From Alkaliflexus imshenetskii DSM 15055 (GTDB lineage Bacteria; Bacteroidota; Bacteroidia; Bacteroidales; Marinilabiliaceae): a stretch of 64,000 bases of DNA. Made by a program: the position numbers and the translations under genes. Shown here piece by piece: positions 39,436 to 49,895 of this stretch. A model generated the notes under the pieces. The model had not been told where the DNA came from. It saw only the letters and a program-made list of their open reading frames with translations, and ran no database searches. Each line of letters begins with the position of its first letter. Positions within the stretch are counted from its first letter, which is position 1. The DNA lies in contig NZ_KI912105.1 of NCBI RefSeq assembly GCF_000517065.1, positions 1,045,334 to 1,109,333 on the forward strand, given 5' to 3'.

Positions 39436-41286
39436 CTATTTAGGACCTTCCCCGTAATTCGGGTTGTTTTTATCAAACCACAAACGCTCAGTATTCAGCG
39501 TTCCCGGGTTGTTTGTACCAGTAGTGAAGCCTTGAGCCTCAATACCTGCCTTACGATTAGCATAGTTCAAATCATCCTCAGTGGCAGCTTGTACAACAAA
39601 ACGTCGCGGCATAACCATTTCAGCTCCTCCAGCAGTAACAGTTTGCCATGAAAGATAGTTGCTATTTTTCTTTGGCACACCTGAACGACGCACAGTTGCC
39701 CATAAATCACCTGGCGTGTTCATGAAATTAATATACTGTTGAAGGTAAACTTTCTCCAAAGCATCAACAGAAAGATCGTATGCCGACTGTGTCAACAAAG
39801 CAGCGATTTCACCAGTTCTTAATTTGGTTGCAGCAGCTTCTGCTTCCATGGAATTGGTATAAACTGGATCAGAATTGTAATATGGTAATTGATTGTTGTT
39901 TGCCAATGCATCAGCACGACGAATCGACATTTCAACACCCTTATTAAAATAGTCCTGAGCACTCTCTGGAAGGTTAGCACCTAAAAGTTTAAATTCAGCA
40001 AAGTACAAATACGTTTCAGCAGCAGTTCCAAAGATCGCTTGTAAACCAGGAGGATTATCTCTAAGTTGCAATACTCTGCCACCCGGACGTGTAGGGTATG
40101 TATACACATAACTTGTTCTAACAACTTTCTCATTAAATAAGGAAGTAGACAAATATGTTTTTTGAACACCACCTATGTCAATGCGGTTAAGCACTGCTTG
40201 GTTAAAATATATGGCATTTTCTCCAGCTAACACATCGTCAGGTGAAATAGGTGCACCATGATATCTGACCCAAGGCTCACCAGGCGCTTTCCATTCAGAA
40301 AAATTACCATCACCATCCAACTCAACAAATTGTTCAACATAAGGAGGTAGATCCTGCCCTGCCTCAATAAATGCCTGAACAACTTCTGCATTGAAATGGT
40401 TCTTCTCGAAATGGAAGCGTACACGTGGGTCTTGATTTTCAACCATAAAATCAATCAAGGCTTGGCTTCCATAACCTATCCACATTTCATTACCTGTACC
40501 ATACCAACGAATACCCCTTTTATAAATAAAATCATCGGCAATATCGTTCATGTAGCCAACCGGAGACGTGGCAACTTCTTCAACAATACTAATTGCCTTT
40601 TGACGATTTACATTAACAAGACGTGCTGCAATTTTCAGTTTTAGTAGATTACAGAATTTTGCCCATTTGGTATAATCACCGCCATATACTAAATCCTGGG
40701 TTCCAAGGGTGATTTGCCCCGATGTGTTAGATAGAATACCTATCGCCCAGTTTAACTCACTTAGCCACAAATCAAACAATTCTTCTTGACTATCCATCTT
40801 TGGGGTCAAAAGATTTGTAAAAGGACCTAATGCTGCCTCTGAATAATAAATTGAGCCAAAAAGGTCGATATTACTAAACGCAGGTTGAATCTGAATTGGA
40901 TAAGTAATTGCTTTCAAAGCCTGGTAAGCAGCTTTATCTTCAGCACTCATGGCGTCCACACGAAACTGGATATCTCTTGTTTGTCTCATTAGGTCGCGAT
41001 ACAAACCCTGACCTCCACCCCAAGCGCCCATCTCATTGAATCTGGGGCCATTGCCTCCGCTAAGAGAAGACACTTGTGTCCATGGGTAGATATACTGAAA
41101 GTTATCGTAGAACCAGTTTGTATACTCATTGTTATACATATTCTCAATAGCCTTAGTGGCTGAGAATCTAAGATCAGGGCTAGAAATTACCGAGGGATCA
41201 GTATTTAATTCGGCAAAATCATCTTTATCACAACTCCAGATAAAAAGAAGTGAAAATGCGAGTAATATACTTGATATGTTTTTCAT
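39436..41286 (-). CDS. SusD/RagB-type glycan-binding lipoprotein
   Basis: A 616-residue surface lipoprotein (Cys19 in LLFIWSC) that forms the lid on the SusC barrel and binds the glycan before import. The N-terminus DDFAELNTDPSVISSPDL and the TPR-like helices in the first half are typical of the SusD-like_2 group. The region GGDYTKWAKFCNLLKLKIAARL is conserved in the family. It starts 20 bases after the SusC stop, the usual pair. Binding specificity cannot be read, but the neighbouring enzymes point to released or protein-bound N-glycans. Confidence 0.93.
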   Translation of the reverse strand: MKNISSILLAFSLLFIWSCDKDDFAELNTDPSVISSPDLRFSATKAIENMYNNEYTNWFYDNFQYIYPWTQVSSLSGGNGPRFNEMGAWGGGQGLYRDLMRQTRDIQFRVDAMSAEDKAAYQALKAITYPIQIQPAFSNIDLFGSIYYSEAALGPFTNLLTPKMDSQEELFDLWLSELNWAIGILSNTSGQITLGTQDLVYGGDYTKWAKFCNLLKLKIAARLVNVNRQKAISIVEEVATSPVGYMNDIADDFIYKRGIRWYGTGNEMWIGYGSQALIDFMVENQDPRVRFHFEKNHFNAEVVQAFIEAGQDLPPYVEQFVELDGDGNFSEWKAPGEPWVRYHGAPISPDDVLAGENAIYFNQAVLNRIDIGGVQKTYLSTSLFNEKVVRTSYVYTYPTRPGGRVLQLRDNPPGLQAIFGTAAETYLYFAEFKLLGANLPESAQDYFNKGVEMSIRRADALANNNQLPYYNSDPVYTNSMEAEAAATKLRTGEIAALLTQSAYDLSVDALEKVYLQQYINFMNTPGDLWATVRRSGVPKKNSNYLSWQTVTAGGAEMVMPRRFVVQAATEDDLNYANRKAGIEAQGFTTGTNNPGTLNTERLWFDKNNPNYGEGPK

Positions 41287-41305
41287 ACTACTTCTTGTTT
41301 AATGA

Positions 41306-44300
41306 TTAAAAATCAACAGCTACAGAAAAGGTATATGTGGCTGTGTAAGGGGTAAATGATCTCTCGCGGTAACCTGTGCTACTTGCAGTACCCCTGAAAC
41401 TCTCCGGATGTATATTATTTGGCAACGAATTGTAGAGATACATTAGGTTACGTGCATTAAATGAAACATATACATTCTGTGCACGAATTTGCTGAGCTAA
41501 TGTACGCGGTAAGTTGTAGCCAACAGTGATGTTCCGCAATGCAATATACTTTACCTCAGAGAACCAGTCATCATTCACTACGCCTGTTCCCCAACTGTTA
41601 TTAAGGAAGTGGAAATAACTTGCATGAGTAGGCTCAACATAACCTGCTTCGTAAGCTTGCTGGAATGTCATACCACCAACCTCTACACTCTGTCCACCAG
41701 GCGTGGTAATTACTTGACCAGCTTCAAAAACGCCATCCGGAATTACACCTTCTCTGAACGTTTGTCCGGCTCTATCAGCATATTGCGACGTCCAAACAAT
41801 TCCACCATGACCATCTCTTCCCTTTAATGAAGTCTCTAAGAATCCATAAGTAGTACCGTATTTGTTGCTATATGAGGCAAGATGACCACCATAACGAGCA
41901 TCAATTAAAACTGACAATGTCAGGTTTTTATATTTGAATTCATTATTCCATGAACCTTCAAAATCGGGCTGAAGCTTACCAACCTCCTCAATTTCATAGC
42001 TACGGGTATAATAAGCCTGTTTATCAGTATTGTTGAAGGTGAGAATTTTCATGCCATTGCGAGGATCGTTAGGATCATCAGACTTCCATACTTTAGGCTT
42101 GCTGTCGCTCATCAAAACACCATACTGACCACCATTATAAGCTACAGAACCAATTCGGTAGTTGCCATAATCAGGATCCCCATCTAATTTCCTATACTCA
42201 CCATAACTTTCGTGTAGATCTTTTACGAGTGTAGTATTATCCCAATAGTTGAAAGTAGATGTCCATTGGAAATCATTGGTTCTAACAGGCACTACACCTA
42301 CAGAAAGTTCGAGACCTTTATTTTGTAATGAACCAACATTGGTAATCAGTCCTCCATTTAAACCGCTTTCGTTTGGCAAAGGCACTGAACCGATCTGATT
42401 CTTAATGGTTTCATCATACCACGCAAAATCAAAAGTCAAACGACCACTAAATAATCTTGCATCAAGACCTAACTCAATAGAGTTTTTACGTTCTGGTTTG
42501 ATATCAGGATCTACACTTGAATCGGCCATTGCGTTACCGTAAACATTGCCATTAGATAGTTCATAATTGGTAATTGAATAACCTCTATTAATAAAGTAGG
42601 GAGATGTATCATTACCAACCTGAGCCCAAGAAGCTCTAACTTTACCAAATGTTAACCAATGAGGCATTTCAAAGGATTCAGTGAATACCCATGAGCTGCT
42701 AACAGAAGGATAAAAATAAGAGTAGTTCCCAGTTCCATTGGTGTAAACAAGAGCAGAAGACCAGTCGTTACGTCCTGTTATGTCAAGATAAAGTTGGTTT
42801 CTCCAACCCAAATTGGCCATAAAATAGAGGGAATTAATCTGCTTGGTGCCATTTACGCGGCCTTCAGAACCTCTGGTTTCTTTTGAATTTTCGAGGAAGA
42901 ATTGACCGGGCACAATTAAGCCACCATTTGTCCAAACACGTGTAAATGAACGTGTCTGATCCCATAACTCACCACCAACAATCAGACCAGTTGATAACTC
43001 TTCATTGAAATTCTTCTTAAGATTGAAGACGAGCTTACCGGTTCTACTCACATCCTTTTCGTGTCTTAAAGAATAGTATCCACCTTCATTGGCGTACCCT
43101 CTACCCAATTCTTTCTGATCTTGATCGGCAGTAAAGTAATTCATATTACCTTCAGCTGTAACAGAAATCCAATCTGCTAAATCAGCAGTTAACCTTACAA
43201 CCGGACGTGTTACATATTCTTTTCTAATGTTTTCATCCATGTTATAAATAAACCACAAAGCAGTCATCGGAACATAAGCATATTTATCTCCATATGCTGC
43301 ACTTGGAGTACCACCGTGTGGTGCTTGCCATACTTCTCTTCTGTTCCACTTTTTAGTGTCATACCAGTTGGGTATAGCACCTGATAGGAAATACTCTCCT
43401 ATGTCATTACGAGGGTTCTCTGAAGTAGACGTACTGAAAGAAACCGAAGCATCAGCACGCAACCAGCTAGCCAAATCATAAGAACTCGAAAACTGAGTAG
43501 AATTACGGGTAAATTCATTACCCGGCATAATACCTGTTCTTTTGTTATAGGAATTAGAAAGATAAAATGACCCTTTATCATAACCACCTGTAATAGCAAC
43601 AGAGGTATTTGAATTTACACCGGTATTAAATGCATCCTTAAAGTGATTTTTTGCACCGCTATAGGTAGTCATTTCGCCATCGTAACCAATAATAGCGCGA
43701 TCGTCAAAGCGTGGGCCCCAAGCACGGTTAGCATTTGGATGGCCAATCATAGTTGGAACACCGGCTGAGTTGGTAAAAAATTGACCTGTATCAAATCTGT
43801 AGTAGTTTCCATTGGCATCTCTTTCGCCATAACCAATTGCTCCTGCTCTTACGCCAGGACCGAATTGATACTGAATATCTGGTTGCTTATACACATGATC
43901 AATACCAATGGATTGTGTAACCTTAACACCCAAACCTTTTTGGCCTACACCACTCTTTGTGGTAATTACAATCGCACCATTTATACCTCGCGAACCATAT
44001 AGTGCAGTTGCAGCAGCACCCTTTAGAACTGATACTGATTCAAAATCATCAGGGTTCAAGTTCTTAAGCATATTACCAAAATCATTCGATGTGGCATCCC
44101 AGTCTGCAGAAGCATTAGAGATGGAATTATCCAGAATCACACCGTCAATAACAAAAATTGGATTGTTATTATCCTGATTCATTACAGACACCCCGCGAAG
44201 CTGGATTTTTGTGTTTCCGAATACACTACCGTCAGACATACCAACACTAAGGCCTGCAGACTTCCCCTGTAATGCGGCCATTACATTGACAGTATTTGCA

Positions 44301-44785
44301 GCGGCAATATCATCACCCTTCACTTCTGTCATGGCATATCCCAGAGCACGTGATTCACGCTTAATACCAAGAGCTGTTACAACAACCTCCTGCATTTCAA
44401 ACACATCTGGTATAAGAACCATATTTATTAAACTGCGCTCATTAACTGGAACTTCCTCTGTTAAATAGCCAATGAAAGAAAACATCAGCGTGGCATCAGA
44501 AGGAGCATTGAGCGAATAGCCACCATTGATATCTGTAATAGTACCAATTGTAGTTCCTTTTATATAAACAGTTACTCCTGGCATTGGCTGGCCATCCGAG
44601 TCTAGTACACGGCCTGTAACTGTACGCTGCTCCTGCATCACAATAGAGGACTCCGGAGCGGTATCACTCGGGGTGTGTTTTAAATCCACACCTTCTTTGG
44701 CGTAAACGCCTGACCACGCTGCTATTAACAACGCGACCATTAACGATGTCTGTTTTTTAAAACTCATAATTACACTTTTTTTCAT
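41306..44785 (-). CDS. SusC/RagA-type TonB-dependent outer-membrane transporter
   Basis: A 1159-residue outer-membrane transporter. After a signal peptide (MSFKKQTSLMVALLIAAWSGVYA, preceded by a short basic extension) come a carboxypeptidase-regulatory-like domain (about 55-135, TVTGRVLDSDGQPMPGVTVY), a plug domain (about 140-260, ending TALYGSRGINGAIVITTKSG) and a 22-strand barrel to the C-terminus. The segment MQEVVVTALGIKRESRALGY is the family signature before the plug. It imports oligosaccharides using TonB energy. No STN domain is seen, so signalling to an anti-sigma factor is not expected, in line with the ROK regulators nearby. ATG 44785 was chosen; ATG 44767 is also possible. Confidence 0.95.
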   Translation of the reverse strand: MKKSVIMSFKKQTSLMVALLIAAWSGVYAKEGVDLKHTPSDTAPESSIVMQEQRTVTGRVLDSDGQPMPGVTVYIKGTTIGTITDINGGYSLNAPSDATLMFSFIGYLTEEVPVNERSLINMVLIPDVFEMQEVVVTALGIKRESRALGYAMTEVKGDDIAAANTVNVMAALQGKSAGLSVGMSDGSVFGNTKIQLRGVSVMNQDNNNPIFVIDGVILDNSISNASADWDATSNDFGNMLKNLNPDDFESVSVLKGAAATALYGSRGINGAIVITTKSGVGQKGLGVKVTQSIGIDHVYKQPDIQYQFGPGVRAGAIGYGERDANGNYYRFDTGQFFTNSAGVPTMIGHPNANRAWGPRFDDRAIIGYDGEMTTYSGAKNHFKDAFNTGVNSNTSVAITGGYDKGSFYLSNSYNKRTGIMPGNEFTRNSTQFSSSYDLASWLRADASVSFSTSTSENPRNDIGEYFLSGAIPNWYDTKKWNRREVWQAPHGGTPSAAYGDKYAYVPMTALWFIYNMDENIRKEYVTRPVVRLTADLADWISVTAEGNMNYFTADQDQKELGRGYANEGGYYSLRHEKDVSRTGKLVFNLKKNFNEELSTGLIVGGELWDQTRSFTRVWTNGGLIVPGQFFLENSKETRGSEGRVNGTKQINSLYFMANLGWRNQLYLDITGRNDWSSALVYTNGTGNYSYFYPSVSSSWVFTESFEMPHWLTFGKVRASWAQVGNDTSPYFINRGYSITNYELSNGNVYGNAMADSSVDPDIKPERKNSIELGLDARLFSGRLTFDFAWYDETIKNQIGSVPLPNESGLNGGLITNVGSLQNKGLELSVGVVPVRTNDFQWTSTFNYWDNTTLVKDLHESYGEYRKLDGDPDYGNYRIGSVAYNGGQYGVLMSDSKPKVWKSDDPNDPRNGMKILTFNNTDKQAYYTRSYEIEEVGKLQPDFEGSWNNEFKYKNLTLSVLIDARYGGHLASYSNKYGTTYGFLETSLKGRDGHGGIVWTSQYADRAGQTFREGVIPDGVFEAGQVITTPGGQSVEVGGMTFQQAYEAGYVEPTHASYFHFLNNSWGTGVVNDDWFSEVKYIALRNITVGYNLPRTLAQQIRAQNVYVSFNARNLMYLYNSLPNNIHPESFRGTASSTGYRERSFTPYTATYTFSVAVDF

Positions 44786-44840
44786 AGACAAATAATTAAC
44801 TTATCATCATTATAAAATTCAGATGCTGAAATGGTCTTGA

Positions 44841-44867
44841 TCCGGTTTTCCGGACTCGGGCTCCCGA
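44841..44867. other. Small tandem hairpins upstream of susC
   Basis: TCCGG-TTTT-CCGGA (44841-44854) and TCGGG-CT-CCCGA (44856-44867) lie in the 147-base leader between the transglutaminase-like gene and susC. They could be a leader structure or part of a small RNA; no promoter is clear. Confidence 0.35.
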
Positions 44868-44932
44868 CAATGGGTTCCCTGACATTCCGCAACGGGAGAG
44901 TCAATAAATCGAAATTCCTCATAGGCACTGTA

Positions 44933-47599
44933 TTAATTGGTTAGTTTGCAATGTGTATGTAATTGATTTAATATGTCATCACCAATTCCAATCCGATATC
45001 CGGATGATTGAAAAATGAGTTCCCCCTGGTTGTTGATAAGAAATACCACCGGTAACCGCCCTTTAAAATCCTGATTGGCTGTTATCTCCAATTGGTTAAT
45101 CCATGATTGGTTATCCTTCACAAACAGAGCACGCGCCGGCAGTCCGGAATAAGCTGTGTGTGAAAAGCCGGGTGTGATGTTCTCTGGTGTAATTAACAGG
45201 ACGAAATGTCCCGTCCATCTATCCAGACTGTTTTTAAGTCGCAACAAATCGTTAATAATATGTCGGGTTGGTTCGCGGGCAGGATCAATCCAAATGAGTG
45301 CGATACCTTCTCCAGTGGAGAGATTATTCAGATTGACCAACTCACCGGATGGTATTAACTCCACTACTTTGTTCAAATCGATCTCTATGTCGATATTGGC
45401 AGCTTTAACTTCTGCCAGAGGTATTTCAAGCAAAACATTTACTGTTTGATCCTCACCCACAGAAAAATAGTGGCGGCGGGTAGAGAATGAGCCATCGGGT
45501 AATCTAAGTCCAGAAACCAGAGAATAGAAACCAGCATCCACAGTAAGAGTGGCCGGGAAGCTGCTAAATTCATCTGAACCGCTGTAATCGAGCGTCACAA
45601 AGCGGGCACCATCAAAGCGGGCAAGTGTAAACTGCGAATAATATTTAGGCAGTAATTGTAATGCACTTTGCGACTCAAAATTTAGAATCACTGTACCGGA
45701 AGGCTTTTGTTGTACTGCGGCCGTTTCAACATCCACATCAACCCAGAGGCCATCCAAAAAAACCTGCGGTTGCAACCGCACCTGTTCGATGCGGGCAGGC
45801 AGCCCAAGGCTGCGCATAACAGCCACAAAAAAGATGTCGCGCGAATTTGTGTCGGTCACTCTCAAATTAAGCACACCAACCGGCGAAATGGGGACATGCC
45901 AATAGTTGGCATCATCACGCACTTCAAGATTCTCCTTTATCCAATTAAGCACAGTGGTAATCTTTTCACTTGTGTCTCCTGAAACCTTTGCACCAAAGAA
46001 ATGGTGTAGATCAGCCTTATAAGCAGTAATCTTTTCATTTCGGATGCGAGGGTTCAGCACGTAATGTTGATACAGGTGCTTCTGGTTTGGGAGGATATCA
46101 GAAGTATTGATCCAATGATCTGCTAAAACATCAAAAGGCGTATCGCGTAAGTCCTTGGCCGACACCACTGAGAGCAATGCCAAGGCACGATTATCAAATC
46201 TATTTCCGGCATATTGCAAAAATTGTAATACGTTGGGCCAGTTGCCACGCGTTTGCCGTATGATATGCCAGGCAGCAGCAGGATTCAAATCTGCCGATTG
46301 AGCCAGTTTAACAACAGCAACAGAATCAATAAAGGTTTGCTCGTAGGCACTACGCAGCGCATCATCATGATGTAGACGGCTCTGATGGGCAGTTCGGTCA
46401 CCCACTTCGCGGGCAGAAAGCTCTTTTCCGGTTGAGGCGCGCATTACAAATGACTCAACCCTATCAGTTAAATCGGGCACCCCAAGTGTAAGTACTACTT
46501 GCTGATTAACCGGTAAGGATACTTTCTGATAGGCAATGCGTCCATCCTTTTCGGCATAAAGCATCAGATCGCCGTTTCCGGTAAGAAGTTTAACCAAGCC
46601 ATTGTGGTCGGTATTAATATTGGCGATGGAAAAGAACTCTGCAAAATTCACCACCTGGAATAAAACTGTGGCATCTTTTACCGGTAATCCAGCCTCATCA
46701 ACTACCTTAACCTCTAAACGGTGCGTATCTGCATAATCCTGTAAAACATTCACTTCGGTAAAGCCTGCAGTGCGACAAACCACCTCGGGAACAGAAAGCA
46801 TGTTGCCATAACTCCGGTTGTGTAACAGCATGGCGCGGGTAGCAGGTCCATCAAACCATCCCATATTTAGTTCAGGTTCAGGTTCGCAGGCGCCGAGGAA
46901 ATACCATTTGCCATCAATCCAGACTTCCACCCAAGCATGGTTGTCGTCGGTATGAACCCAACGTGGTGTATAGATTTGACGGGCAGGAATACCCACAGCC
47001 CGCATGGCAGCAACAGTGAACACGGATTGCTCGCCGCATCGTCCGAAGGCTGTTTTAACTGTACTTAGTGGCGCACTGGTGCGATACTCATCAGTAGAAC
47101 GATAAGTCACCTTCTCATGACACCAATGGTTTACCTCCAAAGCAGCCTCCATCATGGTGAGGTTCTTAACACGATCTTTCAACTCGTGAAAAAACACCAT
47201 ACGAGCTGTATCCAGATACTCATTGTTAACTCTAACAGGAAGCACATAATGCAGAAAAAGATCCTCAGGCACGCGTGTACCCCATGAGAACTCATTCTTC
47301 GCTTTCAAGGCATATTGAGCATGATTAAGATAGAATTTGCCATCATAATCTGCTAGGTCGCTCAAAGGCATGTAGGCATAAAGAAATTTGAGTGCATCAG
47401 ACTCCATTTCAGTCAACCCTTCATCAAACACATTGAAAAGATCACCGGCGCGATGAGTCGCCAGTGCAACAGTATTGTTGAAAGCGTCATGAACAGATTT
47501 TCTTAAGCGCACATCACTAATTAGTTGTTCCGATTGGGAGCAAGCGTAACCCAACAGAGCAATTAGTGTACATGCGAATATTTTAACAATTATTCTCAT
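44933..47599 (-). CDS. Transglutaminase-like lipoprotein with two core domains and a thioredoxin-like tail
   Basis: An 888-residue lipoprotein (Cys20 in LLGYAC). The first transglutaminase-like domain (about 140-260) keeps Cys188 in GRCGEQSVF and His221 in DDNHAWVEVW; the third acid is not clearly placed (the segment reads YFLGACEPEPE). Residues about 290-370 are a beta-sandwich of carboxypeptidase-regulatory type. A second transglutaminase-like domain (about 535-640) is degenerate, with Ser586 where Cys is expected (NSRDIFFVAVMRSLGLPARI). Residues about 760-885 resemble a thioredoxin/AhpC-like fold (IALIWIDPA, LPVVFLINNQGELIF) without a CxxC. Members of this superfamily can be cysteine proteases or amidases. 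In an N-glycoprotein locus it could act on the peptide part of glycopeptides, which is speculation. It lies just before SusC in the operon. Confidence 0.8.
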   Translation of the reverse strand: MRIIVKIFACTLIALLGYACSQSEQLISDVRLRKSVHDAFNNTVALATHRAGDLFNVFDEGLTEMESDALKFLYAYMPLSDLADYDGKFYLNHAQYALKAKNEFSWGTRVPEDLFLHYVLPVRVNNEYLDTARMVFFHELKDRVKNLTMMEAALEVNHWCHEKVTYRSTDEYRTSAPLSTVKTAFGRCGEQSVFTVAAMRAVGIPARQIYTPRWVHTDDNHAWVEVWIDGKWYFLGACEPEPELNMGWFDGPATRAMLLHNRSYGNMLSVPEVVCRTAGFTEVNVLQDYADTHRLEVKVVDEAGLPVKDATVLFQVVNFAEFFSIANINTDHNGLVKLLTGNGDLMLYAEKDGRIAYQKVSLPVNQQVVLTLGVPDLTDRVESFVMRASTGKELSAREVGDRTAHQSRLHHDDALRSAYEQTFIDSVAVVKLAQSADLNPAAAWHIIRQTRGNWPNVLQFLQYAGNRFDNRALALLSVVSAKDLRDTPFDVLADHWINTSDILPNQKHLYQHYVLNPRIRNEKITAYKADLHHFFGAKVSGDTSEKITTVLNWIKENLEVRDDANYWHVPISPVGVLNLRVTDTNSRDIFFVAVMRSLGLPARIEQVRLQPQVFLDGLWVDVDVETAAVQQKPSGTVILNFESQSALQLLPKYYSQFTLARFDGARFVTLDYSGSDEFSSFPATLTVDAGFYSLVSGLRLPDGSFSTRRHYFSVGEDQTVNVLLEIPLAEVKAANIDIEIDLNKVVELIPSGELVNLNNLSTGEGIALIWIDPAREPTRHIINDLLRLKNSLDRWTGHFVLLITPENITPGFSHTAYSGLPARALFVKDNQSWINQLEITANQDFKGRLPVVFLINNQGELIFQSSGYRIGIGDDILNQLHTHCKLTN

Positions 47600-47687
47600 C
47601 TAAAAATGATTAATCAAAAAAACCTGTTATCTCCTTACCCATAGTTGATAAAAAAGATTAATCCACTGTTAAACCATAAAAATCAAT

Positions 47688-48554
47688 CTATGGATTAAAC
47701 ACCGCCTCTTTGGCAGAAAGCGTTAGCGCACCAGCCCCCAAAACAGCGATATGCGGATTATCAGATATTTCTATAACAGTTGTTTCCAAAGCAACTTTAT
47801 GTGGAAACATGTCCAGCGTATTGAGCATGCCATTCTCGAAATAAGGGAATGCTTTTGAGAGTGAACCACCAATAATGATGGCGTCGGGTCCGTAAGAATA
47901 GAGAATGGTCTGTATAAGGCTGCCAACATGCTTGCCGTATTCTCTAAAGATATCGAGGGCAGCTTTATCTCCATTAGCAGCCTTCTGTGACAATTCATAA
48001 GCATCCATCTTATACTTATGCAAGAAAAACTTGCCACTGCAGTAGTTCTCAAAATCAGAATCGAGATGGGCAATGCCGCCAAACTCTCCGGCCATGGAGC
48101 AGTTACCAACGTGCAGAGCATCGTTTACAATAACCCCAGCTCCTACACCAGTTCCCAGAGTTAATCCAACCACATTTTTATGCCCCCGTGCATGGCCAAA
48201 GTACTTTTCGCCAAGCACAAAACAGTTGGCATCATTCCCAATAAATACAGGCACAGTAAAAAACGATTCAAGCTCCTCCTTAATTGGGAAATTGGTCCAT
48301 GCAGGAATATTTGACACATTGTATATCACGCCGGCCTCCATATCCACAAGTCCTGGCACACCAATACCAATACCAATAACCTCGGGGCTCATAAAACTAC
48401 CGATTGCATCGACAAGATCTTTAATGATGTGTTCCCTTGCCCTATCTGCACCGGTAGGCACTCGCAGCTCAGCCACCACAGAGTCGTCCTTTATATGTGC
48501 CACGTGGATTTTTGTACCACCTACATCAATTCCTATTATACTTCTACTAGTCAT
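47688..48554 (-). CDS. ROK family sugar kinase
   Basis: A 288-residue cytoplasmic kinase of the ROK family with no DNA-binding domain. ATP-binding DVGGTK (10-15), sugar-binding GNDANC, phosphate loop LGTGVGAGV and the GEFGG segment are present. The zinc motif of the family (CxCGxxGC) is reduced to a single Cys region (FENYCSGKFF), as in several bacterial glucokinase-like ROK proteins. Likely substrates are glucose, mannose, N-acetylglucosamine or N-acetylmannosamine released from the glycan; which one cannot be told. It follows the first ROK regulator by 25 bases, so both are probably cotranscribed. Confidence 0.88.
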   Translation of the reverse strand: MTSRSIIGIDVGGTKIHVAHIKDDSVVAELRVPTGADRAREHIIKDLVDAIGSFMSPEVIGIGIGVPGLVDMEAGVIYNVSNIPAWTNFPIKEELESFFTVPVFIGNDANCFVLGEKYFGHARGHKNVVGLTLGTGVGAGVIVNDALHVGNCSMAGEFGGIAHLDSDFENYCSGKFFLHKYKMDAYELSQKAANGDKAALDIFREYGKHVGSLIQTILYSYGPDAIIIGGSLSKAFPYFENGMLNTLDMFPHKVALETTVIEISDNPHIAVLGAGALTLSAKEAVFNP

Positions 48555-48579
48555 AAATAAATTATCAAAAATATTTCAC

Positions 48580-49827
48580 TTATCTGGCCGAGCCTTTGCC
48601 TATAAACTCAAACACATCCTCCATCACCACAGCCAACGCCCCGATAACGCCTATCTCATTCCCCATTTTTGAAACTTCAATGATTGCCTGATCGCTTATT
48701 TGTGAGATACAATACTTATTCACAGCCTGCCGTATGGGAGTTGTCAGAAACTGCCCGGCCTCAGCCATTTTTCCACCCAGAACAATAAGTTCAGGGTTAA
48801 ACAACTGAATGAGTATGGCGATGCCTTTACCGAGATTCTCACCGATAGCCGATAAGGCATTTATAGAGTGCTGATCGCCATCGAGGGCAGCATCAATTAT
48901 CTGATTTAATCCAACTTTCTGTAATTCCGCGGGCTCCATTGTCGATAGAAGGGAGCCTCTTCCTGCAAGGATGCCATCCTTAACCATTTTTACGAGTGTG
49001 GTTCCGGCAGCAAGTGTTTGCAAACAACCCAGTTTTCCACAGATACACAAATCACCATTTTCGACGATGGGAATGTGACTGAACTCACCTGCAAAACCTG
49101 AAGAACCACGATATAACTTGCCATCGAGAATCATTCCCAAACCAATACCCCAGTCGAGAAACAGCACCAAAACATCCTTTTTAGATTTGGCCAATCCCAG
49201 ACGCCACACAGCTAATGCTATGGCTTTTGCATCGTTCTCAACAAAAACCGGCAATCCCATTTGCTCTTGTAGCACGTCGCGAACGGCCTTTTTCCCAAAA
49301 TTGAAATAGGTGTGGTTGACACCCTTTACAGAATCCACCAAACCGGGGAAACTTAGTCCAATACCGAGTATTTCCCCCTGGTTAATGCCCTGTTCGGCTA
49401 TAAAACTCTTTAGGTGCTGAATCAATACATCCAAAGTACTGATGTTGTTATTCAACTCTATTTCGACAGTCTTTAAACCTGAAACATTCTCATTTGCCGC
49501 ATTAAACAATGAAATTCGGGTTTGATAAATATCCATATCAACCCCAAGGACGTAAAATGCATTGTTAACTAAGGAATAAAGTTCCGGCTTACGTCCGCCT
49601 TTTGAGGCACCACGTCCCTTCTTCTCCACCAAATTACGCGTCATTAAATCGGTAAGAATGGCAAACGCGTTGGGCGAGCTAATTTTGGAATACTTACAGA
49701 TGGAAGCAATTGGTTGCGGACCATTAAAGTACAGGTACTTAATGATGCGAACCGCTGAAAGAAATTTCTTTCGTTCCAGTCCGTCAAGTTTTTTTACCAA
49801 AACATTATCGAAAAGATAAGCCTTCAT
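48580..49827 (-). CDS. ROK family transcriptional repressor 1 (NagC/XylR type)
   Basis: A 415-residue regulator with an N-terminal winged helix-turn-helix (about 15-85, NGPQPIASICKYSKISSPNAF, DLMTRNLVEKKG) and a ROK sugar-sensing domain (about 95-405). The zinc site CICGKLGC and ENDAK are present. The Walker-like region reads FLDWGIGLGM, where a kinase has GTGxG, so kinase activity is unlikely. ATG 49827 was chosen over 49863 because the HTH then has the same length as in the paralogue. The start lies 69 bases downstream of a perfect palindrome (49896-49918) that looks like its operator. A sugar or sugar phosphate from the glycan presumably relieves repression. Confidence 0.9.
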   Translation of the reverse strand: MKAYLFDNVLVKKLDGLERKKFLSAVRIIKYLYFNGPQPIASICKYSKISSPNAFAILTDLMTRNLVEKKGRGASKGGRKPELYSLVNNAFYVLGVDMDIYQTRISLFNAANENVSGLKTVEIELNNNISTLDVLIQHLKSFIAEQGINQGEILGIGLSFPGLVDSVKGVNHTYFNFGKKAVRDVLQEQMGLPVFVENDAKAIALAVWRLGLAKSKKDVLVLFLDWGIGLGMILDGKLYRGSSGFAGEFSHIPIVENGDLCICGKLGCLQTLAAGTTLVKMVKDGILAGRGSLLSTMEPAELQKVGLNQIIDAALDGDQHSINALSAIGENLGKGIAILIQLFNPELIVLGGKMAEAGQFLTTPIRQAVNKYCISQISDQAIIEVSKMGNEIGVIGALAVVMEDVFEFIGKGSAR

Positions 49828-49895
49828 CTCATTAAATGATAAAATGCGTATAAAAGACAACACAAATTAAATACATTTTTTTATAATTGTCGACA

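Noticed and set aside
41306-44785. SusC as a signalling transporter controlling an anti-sigma factor
   Set aside because: No STN domain precedes the regulatory-like domain and no sigma/anti-sigma genes lie nearby.
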